Under the pieces are notes generated by a model. The model was not told where the DNA came from, did not search any database, and worked only from the letters and a program-made list of their open reading frames with translations. From CAYRJD01 sp965247395 (GTDB taxonomy: Bacteria > Actinomycetota > Acidimicrobiia > Acidimicrobiales > Poriferisodalaceae), in NCBI GenBank assembly GCA_965247395.1, contig OZ252012.1, forward strand, positions 124,001 through 188,000: a stretch of DNA of 64,000 bases, read 5' to 3'. Every line of letters begins with the position of its first letter. Position 1 is the stretch's first letter. The position numbers were made by a program, and so were the translations under genes. This document shows, piece by piece, positions 57,254 through 64,000 of this stretch.

Positions 57254-58872
57254 GACAGCCTCTTTCGGCGTTTCGCTGGGCGGCAGATTTAGTAAGGGAC
57301 CTGTTTAGGGTCACCATCGGCCGCACAAATCGCACTCGTGCGGCGTTGCACTGCTGGGCGAAAGGGCCTCACGAATCCAGCCTGGCCGTAACCGCCGGGC
57401 TGGTTTGGATGCTGTCTCCGCCGGTATTTGTGGCCGCGGCCATTTTTGATGCGCTGCGCGGTGGCGATGATGCAGTGGCGCTGATCATCAGCGGCTTGGC
57501 TGTGGGGCTGTTTGGTGCCGTGACCGTCAGGCTGTGTCGGCTTGAAGCCCAGCTGACGGTGCGTCAGACCCTCACGGCATTGGTAGTGAGTGTGTTGTCA
57601 GCCATTGGTGTGGTGATGGTGGCGCATTTTGCTACTGGCACGGTTGCGTTTGGAAGCTGGGACGTGGCTTTGGTCGAGGCAGCTGCCACGGTTACCGCTA
57701 CCAATGCTTCGACGCTAGAAGTGTCGCAAATATCCGAAGGCATGCTGGCGTTTCGCTCGTTAGGGCAGTGGCTTTCCGGTGCTGGATTCGTGATCATGTT
57801 GGTAGGGGTAATGCAACATCTTGGTGTTGGCGGGCTTGACGCGGATGGCGGAGTTGCTACCCGGTCAGCGCGCAGATTGGCGCCACGCCAGGCCGAAAAC
57901 ATCACCCGGCTCTTGCTGTTGTACAGCCTTTTAACGCTGCTGGTGGGGGTGGCCTACGCAGTGGCGGGCATGCCTGTTGTGGACGCGGGGTTGCACGCTT
58001 TGACCACCATTTCGACTGGAGGGTTTTCGTCGCAGGCCGCGTCTATCGGGTATTACGGCTCGGCCATAATCGAGTGGGTTGCGATAGTGGGGATGATCGT
58101 CGGCGGCACAAGCTTGCCACTGATGTTCCTGGCGATAAGGCGAGCCGATCCGCTCAGATTGTTCCGTAGCTACGAGTTTGGTGCGTACATCGGGTTGATC
58201 TCAGTGTGTTCTGTCTGGCTAATGATGTTCGGACCACAAGTTGCCAGCGACTCGGGCAGGCTCTCTACAACGGCGGTTCGCCACGCCATTTTCATGTCGG
58301 CCTCAGCGGCATCGACTACCGGGTTTAGCGTCACGGACATAAGCGCTTTAGCCAGCGCTGGCGCTGTGGCATTAGTAGCGGTGATGTTGGTAGGCGGCAT
58401 GTCTGCGTCAATGTCGGGCGGGTTTAAGGGTGTGCGACTGCTGACTTTGCTTTCGTATGTGCGCAGGGAGTTGCGCCGTGCTACCCATCCAGGTCTGGCT
58501 GTCGCAATTCACCTACGCAACTCAACGGTTTCTGAGAAGACCGTTAGCCGCATCGCTGGAGAACTGTTGCTAGCAGCCTTGTTGGCAGTCCCGGCCGTTG
58601 TCTTATTAAGCGCAAGTGGGCTTGACCCTGAAGGGGCTTGGTCGTTTGTGGTGTCTTTGATGTCAAACGTTGGACCAGCCTTGGGCGCCGCAGGTCCCGA
58701 CGGACATCTGCAGGTGCTAGGAGTGGTCGGTCGCTTGACGTCTGCGACGTTGATGCTTATGGGGAGAGTTTCGATCACCGCAGTGGCGGTGGCATTGAGT
58801 GTTCTGATCTATCCGGCTACTTCAACCGTGTTGTACCGCTTACGTTCAACCAAGATGGATACCCATGCCTAG
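57250..58872 (+). CDS. trkH: TrkH-family cation channel subunit with altered first pore loop
   Basis: Membrane ion channel of 540 residues with about ten spans and four pore loops. Loops 2-4 look canonical (TTISTGGFSSQ, SASAASTTGFSVTDIS, SNVGPALGAAGP). The first reads ATVTATNASTLE, with Asn152 where the selectivity-filter Gly normally sits (TGAT). In plant HKT channels Gly versus Ser at this site decides K+ or Na+ selectivity, so this subunit may differ in ion choice. It overlaps trkA by 4 nt and uses a TTG start. Confidence 0.93.
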   Translation: MRQPLSAFRWAADLVRDLFRVTIGRTNRTRAALHCWAKGPHESSLAVTAGLVWMLSPPVFVAAAIFDALRGGDDAVALIISGLAVGLFGAVTVRLCRLEAQLTVRQTLTALVVSVLSAIGVVMVAHFATGTVAFGSWDVALVEAAATVTATNASTLEVSQISEGMLAFRSLGQWLSGAGFVIMLVGVMQHLGVGGLDADGGVATRSARRLAPRQAENITRLLLLYSLLTLLVGVAYAVAGMPVVDAGLHALTTISTGGFSSQAASIGYYGSAIIEWVAIVGMIVGGTSLPLMFLAIRRADPLRLFRSYEFGAYIGLISVCSVWLMMFGPQVASDSGRLSTTAVRHAIFMSASAASTTGFSVTDISALASAGAVALVAVMLVGGMSASMSGGFKGVRLLTLLSYVRRELRRATHPGLAVAIHLRNSTVSEKTVSRIAGELLLAALLAVPAVVLLSASGLDPEGAWSFVVSLMSNVGPALGAAGPDGHLQVLGVVGRLTSATLMLMGRVSITAVAVALSVLIYPATSTVLYRLRSTKMDTHA

Positions 58873-58896
58873 CCAAACCGCCTCTAGCGAGCGGGC

Positions 58897-60411
58897 ATGA
58901 GCAAGATATCTGGCATTCACCGGATCCAGTCAACGCCGGTGCGAGTTGCGGGTGCGGCGTTGGTGGCGGTCAGTATCGGGATGACTATCTCCGCTGTAGT
59001 GGCCGTGATTGATGCGGGGTCAGGGAGTGATGCGGGGTCGGGCGCTACCGCTCTATGGGTTTCTGCTGCGCTAACTGCAACGGCCGGTGTGTTGATGCTG
59101 GCAAGTGCAAAGGTTTCATCACGCACCGATGCGCCGCTTACTTATGCCGCAGTGGCATGGAGCTGGTTAGCGGCATCAATAGCCGGAGCGTTGCCTTTGT
59201 TGCTAAGCGGAACTGTCAGCTGGGCCAATTTTGACAACGCCTTATTTGAGTCGATTTCCGGCTTTACCTGCACAGGAGCCACCATCTTGACCGACCTAGA
59301 CGCGGTGCCGCAAGGCGTTTTGTTTTTTAGATCAATGACGCAATGGTTTGGTGGGATGGGTTTGATTGTGCTGGCGGTAGCGGTGTTGCCAGCTCTGCAG
59401 GTTGGTGGGCTTGAACTGATAGCTAGCGAGGCTCCCGGTCCGACCGCCGACCGCCTGACACCGCGAATTGCTGAAACCGCCCGGCGTTTGTGGATGCTCT
59501 ACGGGGGCGTGACCTTGCTGGTTGCGGTTGCGTTATTGCTAGCTGGCCTTAGCCCGTTTGATTCCATAGCTCACGCCTTCGCAACGGTTGCTACGGGTGG
59601 CTTTTCAACTCACAGTGAGTCCATTGCGTTTTTTGACTCCTTCTCAGTTGAGTTGATCTTGATGGCAGCGATGGTCGTGTGCGGGATGAACTTCACCTTG
59701 CACTGGCAGATGGTCACGCGCGGTCACCGCTCGTTTCGTGGCTACTCAGAACTGCGCTGGTATTTGGGAATCCTCCTCAGCGGCTTTGTGGTGTTGTTAC
59801 TGATTAACAACAGCACCTTGGGTTGGGCTGACAACTTCTCAGGCTCGCTGTTTTATGCGGTCTCGCTTGGAACCAGCACAGGCTTTGGAATTAGCGATTA
59901 CACCGCTTGGCTACCTGCGGCTCAGATGGTGGTTTTGCTTCTAATGGTGGTAGGCGGGATGACCGGGTCTACCGCTGGCGGCATGAAGGTGCTTCGGCTG
60001 CAACTTACGGTGCGTTACGTAGTGCGCGAGGTGATTAGGGCGCGGCACCCTCACGCAGTTTTGTCAATGCGAATAGGCAACATGACGGTGGCCGAGCAGG
60101 TTGCTGCGCGCGCAATCGGATTCGTGTTGCTGTATGTGGGTCTCATCATCGTGGGAGGCATTGCCGTTACGGCCCTGGGGTCTGATCCATTAACGGGCTT
60201 TAGCGGAGCTGTGTCGGCCATTGGCAACATGGGCCCGGCCCTAGGTTCGGCTGGACCGCTTGACACGGCGTTGGAGTTTCCTCGCCTAGCTCGCCCGGTG
60301 CTCATGGCGCTGATGATGTTAGGACGGCTGGAAGTGTTCCCGGCGCTGTTGATGTTTGTGGCTACCGGGCGTGCGGTTGCTCGATCACGAATTGGCGCTA
60401 TTGCTAGCTAG
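58897..60411 (+). CDS. trkH: Second TrkH-family potassium channel subunit
   Basis: Paralogue of the preceding gene, 504 residues, with about ten spans. All four pore loops are canonical: SISGFTCTGATILTDLD, TVATGGFSTHSES, SLGTSTGFGISDY and AIGNMGPALGSAGP. It is 24 nt after the first trkH. The single trkA in front suggests both subunits share one gating ring, perhaps as separate homodimers or a heterodimer. The 3' end is 13 nt from the convergent YfhO-like gene. Confidence 0.93.
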   Translation: MSKISGIHRIQSTPVRVAGAALVAVSIGMTISAVVAVIDAGSGSDAGSGATALWVSAALTATAGVLMLASAKVSSRTDAPLTYAAVAWSWLAASIAGALPLLLSGTVSWANFDNALFESISGFTCTGATILTDLDAVPQGVLFFRSMTQWFGGMGLIVLAVAVLPALQVGGLELIASEAPGPTADRLTPRIAETARRLWMLYGGVTLLVAVALLLAGLSPFDSIAHAFATVATGGFSTHSESIAFFDSFSVELILMAAMVVCGMNFTLHWQMVTRGHRSFRGYSELRWYLGILLSGFVVLLLINNSTLGWADNFSGSLFYAVSLGTSTGFGISDYTAWLPAAQMVVLLLMVVGGMTGSTAGGMKVLRLQLTVRYVVREVIRARHPHAVLSMRIGNMTVAEQVAARAIGFVLLYVGLIIVGGIAVTALGSDPLTGFSGAVSAIGNMGPALGSAGPLDTALEFPRLARPVLMALMMLGRLEVFPALLMFVATGRAVARSRIGAIAS

Positions 60412-60424
60412 GTCGATCCCGGCG

Positions 60425-63379
60425 CTAGCTAGCTGCTGGCGGTTTCCTGCGTTGACCTCTAGCTGTCCCAACGTTGCGCGCTAACAGGGGCCCAACAAAT
60501 AGCACCAACAACACCAAGATGCTTAACGCTGAAATGGTAAGACCCAGGCTCAGACGCGGCGGGTCGTAGGTGAATTCAATTTTGCTGATACCGCCTGGTA
60601 CTGCGACCGCAACCACAGCGTGGTCGGCGTCGAGCACCTCGACCGGTTCAGCGTTAACGGTGGCGTTCCAGCCGGACTGCATGGCGTCGGCCACGACCAC
60701 ATAGCCAGGTCCGTCGGATTTGACCGCTATCTGCAACTTGTCAAACGTGTCGGAAATATTCAAAATCTGTCCAACCGCACCACGTTGAGCATTTGGGCTT
60801 GGCAGCGGATCAGACAGGACAACTATTTCGCCCGGTAATCCGCCAGGTGATCCAACTGGCTGTGCCAGTACTTCTAGCCGCTTCGCTGGATCGGCTATCG
60901 ATACCGCCAGTGGCGCAAATCTGATGCGCGGCAAGGCGTCAAGGTTTTCCCAGATGACGGCACCACTGACATGAGCCAAACGCAGATTGTCGTTACCTGA
61001 CTGGTATGAGCTTGGACGCATTACAAACAACGCAAGCTCGCCTTGCTGCGACGTTCCCAAGCTAAAGACGCCATCGTCGGCTTCAAGCGAAACAGCAATT
61101 GTCATTTCGCCACCCGGAGCGATGTCTTCGCCTGCCACCGGAAGCCATGGCCAGCCAATCCCCAGTGAGCCTGCGACCCTTCTTTTGGAGGTGATTACCT
61201 GACCACCGGGGGTTATTACGTCTACACGCATGTAAGCGCTGGTGTCGTTGGTGACCAGATCTTCGCTGAGATAAAAAGACACTCCACGCAGTGGCTCGGA
61301 AGGCATCGTGAGGCTGAGTGATTCACCGACCGGAACTCGAACACCCGACGCGGGAGCGGCACCGGCTGCAATTGGCGCCTCGTTTGTAAGTTGAGACGAC
61401 ACGCCAGCGGGTGGGATGTGCAACGGGTTTACGATCCAGCGAACAGCTAATCGATCCAAGATCGGCGACCGCATGCGCCGCTGGTCAACAAAATCAAGAA
61501 TTGTGAATGTGTCATTCCAATCCTCGGCTAACGGATCGACAGCTAAGAGCATGTCTCGCCAGGTCGGCCAGTGAAAGGAGTGACCAGAGACTGTTCGCAA
61601 CTCGTAGTAGGCGGTGGTGCCGCTGTACATCGTCAGGTCATGGGTGGCTATGCGATCATCGGCTCCATTGTCAAACAGAAATTCATGCGCCGCAGTAGTG
61701 GGATAGTGCAGCTGCGGATCGGTGTTTGGCAACCAAGGCACCGCTACCACGAGAATCTCTACCGCTGCGACTAAGGCCACGACTGCCGGGGCGCTGTAAC
61801 GGATGAACTTATGTTTACGAGCTAGCAGCGTCATGATCGCAACGACGCTGGCACCGCAGACGGCCAGCAGAACAGCTCGCCCGACCGCGCCGCCATGACC
61901 GTGGCTGCGTTCGTCCGTACTGAAGTGCCAGAACGCCGCGGCGGTGATCGCAAAAATGCCGAACACCGCCACCGTCGACAGCGCCGCAAAGCGCCATCTG
62001 TGACGGTTTTCGTGCCTAAGGCGTGCTCTTAGTTTGTTTATCCAAGCGGCCCAACCGTTTTTGCCACGGGGATTTTGAACTACCGACGCAAGCCCGATGG
62101 CTGCAAGAACCGAGAGCAAAAACAAAAACACGGCTCGAAGGCGACCGATGCGGTTGCTACCAATCACCGGCAGCTGTTGCGCCAGCACCAACAACGGTCC
62201 ACCGAAATAGACCAGCATCACCACGCCGGCGGTCATAAGCGCCAACGTCGGTATTAGCCAGCGTGGCAGTGCGCGCGGTCTGCGTCGCACAAATGCTGCG
62301 GCCACCAACACCAAGGCACCTGCCCCTATGAAGGATTGAGTTTCGAAATAGTTGTGTTTCGATTCGGTGCGATCCAAATCGTAAGAACCGATCACGTTAG
62401 GAACCGCAGTGGTTAAGAGTGCTCCGGTGGGCAGGCGATCCTGGCTGGTTTGTTGGCGATATTGCGTGTCGACCGTTTCAATTTGAGCGCTAAATGGCGC
62501 CAGCTGCCAAGCGGCTAAACCAGCGCCGAGAACAGCCAATGTGCAGACCAGCGCAAGATTTAGTCCGGCCCTGCGGGTTTTAGTGCCAGCACTTTTAGTG
62601 CCAGCACTTTTAGTGCCAACATCGCGGACCTTCGCGCCGGCGCTGGCTTTGCTGGCTACCTGACCGCTGGCTACCAGGCTGCGAGCGACTGTGTAGACAG
62701 CTAAGGCGCCCAGCGCAAAGAAGGTGACCGCAGGAAATCCCGCCAGCAGTGCCATAGCCGTGATCACTGCAATAGCACCGGCGTAACGAGTCCGACGAGT
62801 AGTGATCAATCCTTCAGCGGCCCAGAACAGCCATGGAATTAGTGCACCGATGTGGCTTTGTGGCCAGTTTGTCCAGAAGGTTTGAAATCCGTTAAAGGCG
62901 TAGATCAGGCCACCGAACAAAGCGACCGCATAGCCAATGCTGAGTCGACGCAGGAACAGCACCATGCCGCTAACCGCCAGCGCCAGCTCAAGCAGTTTCC
63001 CTGCGACCGGAGCGTGTTCGTCTGCCAAAAAAAGAAATGGCAAGTTGAGTGGGTCGAATGGCCCCGTGTTTGGCACTGACCCGAGTGGCACTCCGCCGGA
63101 CGGGTAGGGGTTCCACTGAGCTAGGTCACCTTCGTTGGCGCGACCGAAGAACTGCGCATGCGCCGGAAACCCAGAATCAACTGGATCGGTGCCGGTGATT
63201 GGTGTGATCGCAAAGTCGGTCGGAACGGTTTCGCTCCACGGAGCGTGGTTGAACACGGTGTCCGACCGGATCAGGTACGTGCTGCCCCACAGGTTTGATC
63301 CAAGCGAAATAATCACGGTGGCAACGATGACTGCCAATACCGTGATGGCGGTCAGCCTGGCACGACGTGATTTATTCAA
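60425..63379 (-). CDS. YfhO-like polytopic membrane protein
   Basis: Large membrane protein of 984 residues (TTG start) with about a dozen hydrophobic spans. The N-terminal extracytoplasmic loop with FFGRANEGDLAQWNPYPSGGVPLG and DPLNLPFLFL is characteristic of the YfhO/GT-C-like family. A long C-terminal soluble portion (residues ~600-930) contains beta-rich segments before a final span. Family members glycosylate cell-envelope polymers in Firmicutes; the role in this organism is unknown. A 15-nt repeat inserts TKSAGTKSAGTK in a cytoplasmic-looking loop near residue 265. Confidence 0.88.
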   Translation of the reverse strand: MNKSRRARLTAITVLAVIVATVIISLGSNLWGSTYLIRSDTVFNHAPWSETVPTDFAITPITGTDPVDSGFPAHAQFFGRANEGDLAQWNPYPSGGVPLGSVPNTGPFDPLNLPFLFLADEHAPVAGKLLELALAVSGMVLFLRRLSIGYAVALFGGLIYAFNGFQTFWTNWPQSHIGALIPWLFWAAEGLITTRRTRYAGAIAVITAMALLAGFPAVTFFALGALAVYTVARSLVASGQVASKASAGAKVRDVGTKSAGTKSAGTKTRRAGLNLALVCTLAVLGAGLAAWQLAPFSAQIETVDTQYRQQTSQDRLPTGALLTTAVPNVIGSYDLDRTESKHNYFETQSFIGAGALVLVAAAFVRRRPRALPRWLIPTLALMTAGVVMLVYFGGPLLVLAQQLPVIGSNRIGRLRAVFLFLLSVLAAIGLASVVQNPRGKNGWAAWINKLRARLRHENRHRWRFAALSTVAVFGIFAITAAAFWHFSTDERSHGHGGAVGRAVLLAVCGASVVAIMTLLARKHKFIRYSAPAVVALVAAVEILVVAVPWLPNTDPQLHYPTTAAHEFLFDNGADDRIATHDLTMYSGTTAYYELRTVSGHSFHWPTWRDMLLAVDPLAEDWNDTFTILDFVDQRRMRSPILDRLAVRWIVNPLHIPPAGVSSQLTNEAPIAAGAAPASGVRVPVGESLSLTMPSEPLRGVSFYLSEDLVTNDTSAYMRVDVITPGGQVITSKRRVAGSLGIGWPWLPVAGEDIAPGGEMTIAVSLEADDGVFSLGTSQQGELALFVMRPSSYQSGNDNLRLAHVSGAVIWENLDALPRIRFAPLAVSIADPAKRLEVLAQPVGSPGGLPGEIVVLSDPLPSPNAQRGAVGQILNISDTFDKLQIAVKSDGPGYVVVADAMQSGWNATVNAEPVEVLDADHAVVAVAVPGGISKIEFTYDPPRLSLGLTISALSILVLLVLFVGPLLARNVGTARGQRRKPPAAS
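62578..62622 (-). repeat. 15-nt tandem repeat in YfhO-like gene
   Basis: TTTTAGTGCCAGCAC twice, then TTTTAGTGCCAACAT. It codes for GTKSA units. Confidence 0.93.
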
Positions 63380-63431
63380 ATTGAGCTAGTTGCTTTTGAA
63401 ATGGTCTCAGCAGAGCGTGGGCTTAGCAGGG

Positions 63432-64000
63432 CTATTCGATGACGACCACCACATCGCCCGCTCCAACTGAGTCACCTGGTGAAACCTTGACTTCGGTTAC
63501 TTCTCCCGCCTTACCGGCGTTGATGTTGTTCTCCATCTTCATGGCTTCAAGCACGATTACCAGGTCGCTTGCTTCCACTGTGTCGCCCTTGCTCACCAGC
63601 ACTTTCACGACCGTTCCCTGCATAGGCACAGCCACGCGCCCAGAGCCAGCGCTGAGCTGTTCGGAGCCGCTCTTACGGCGAGGCTTGCGTGCGGTGGCAC
63701 CTTGGCTGGCGTTGCCAGCTGTTTCGGGCACCCAGGCGCTGACCTCAAAACGTTTGCCATTTACCTCGAGCACTGCATCTTTACGCACTCTGGATTCCTG
63801 GTCCGCAGCCGAGTCGTTTGCGGGGTTGAAATCGGCTGGCGTTGCGTTAGCTGAAGGTAAATCACTGAGGTCTAGATTTTCTTCAACCCACTTTGTGCTG
63901 TGTTCTCCGGCCCGGAATTCTGCGCTTGCTAATATTGCGCGATGAGCAGGCGCAGTAGTTGCTATGCCACTTACCTCCAGCTCGCTCAAGGAGCGCTCCA
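63432..64000 (-). CDS. Acyl-CoA carboxylase biotin-containing alpha subunit, C-terminal part (cut by window edge)
   Basis: End of a fused biotin carboxylase/carrier (AccA3/BccA type). The frame runs to the window edge without a start. GIATTAPAHRAILASAEF and HSTKWVEENLDL are the C-terminal end of the biotin carboxylase region. A Pro/Ala/Ser linker follows, then the biotinyl domain with VIVLEAMKMENNINAG, where the MKM Lys carries biotin. It makes malonyl- or methylmalonyl-CoA with a separate carboxyltransferase not in the window. Confidence 0.93.
   Translation of the reverse strand, partial: ERSLSELEVSGIATTAPAHRAILASAEFRAGEHSTKWVEENLDLSDLPSANATPADFNPANDSAADQESRVRKDAVLEVNGKRFEVSAWVPETAGNASQGATARKPRRKSGSEQLSAGSGRVAVPMQGTVVKVLVSKGDTVEASDLVIVLEAMKMENNINAGKAGEVTEVKVSPGDSVGAGDVVVVIE

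Noticed and set aside
1..64000. tRNA-Sec, other tRNAs or rRNA
   Set aside because: The gaps between genes were inspected for cloverleaf and T-loop sequence. None was seen, and most gaps are shorter than 100 bp.

Overview
The window is about 64 kb of a moderately GC-rich bacterial chromosome. Its gene content suggests an actinobacterium, possibly of the Acidimicrobiia. Pointers are HadA/HadB-like hot-dog dehydratases, an AccA3-type biotin carboxylase fused to its carrier domain, a PimB-like mannosyltransferase, a soluble PknB-like kinase, a P450 and a P450-type ferredoxin. The lineage is an inference from gene families only. Genes are densely packed with many 1-11 bp overlaps, and no gene-free stretch exceeds 300 bp. 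Both window edges cut a gene: an RNA methyltransferase on the left and an acyl-CoA carboxylase alpha chain on the right.

Layout. 0-6.3 kb: RNA 2'-O-methyltransferase, pheS-pheT, then a D-2-hydroxyacid dehydrogenase and an SDR on the minus strand. 6.3-9.7 kb: one 1116-codon gene fusing a cytochrome P450 to an ABC1/UbiB atypical kinase. 10.2-17.0 kb: a minus-strand run of ArsC-like protein, gcvT, gcvP, selD and a NadD-like nucleotidyltransferase. Both the ArsC-like gene and selD carry an in-frame TGA exactly at the catalytic Cys/Sec position, so two selenoproteins lie here that ordinary ORF calling truncates. 17-22.4 kb: ilvD, a divergent DHPS-like protein, a molybdopterin oxidoreductase and a 3Fe-4S ferredoxin. 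22.4-30.9 kb: a carbohydrate import locus (ATPase, Gfo/Idh dehydrogenase, two permeases, lipoprotein binding protein, GH13 glucosidase) with a duplicated palindromic operator and an intercistronic hairpin. 31-39.9 kb: plus-strand genes for a methyltransferase, a double CaiB-type CoA transferase, an orphan CoxL-like subunit, MetY, an alpha/beta hydrolase and a HadA/HadB-like pair. 39.9-43.1 kb: a solitary large adenine DNA methyltransferase whose start region crosses a C6-AA-C10 tract and is out of frame by one base (likely a phase switch), beside a degraded gene fragment. 43.1-48.6 kb: acyl-CoA dehydrogenase, DUF169, enoyl-CoA hydratase, an epimerase-like protein, trpD and a small SH3-like protein. 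48.7-64 kb: Ser/Thr kinase, queG, GT4 glycosyltransferase, SRPBCC protein, aminotransferase, glpK, trkA with two trkH, a YfhO-like membrane protein and the carboxylase.

A theme across the window is short tandem repeats, mostly of 12, 15, 18 or 24 nt inside genes. They add low-complexity loops to otherwise conserved enzymes (GcvT, GcvP, QueG, a DHPS-like protein, the CoA transferase, the P450-kinase linker, YfhO). Nearly the same 12-nt unit occurs in three genes in different reading frames. Between genes the repeats have other periods (10, 15, 17, 18 nt), and the 3' end of glpK is partly duplicated.
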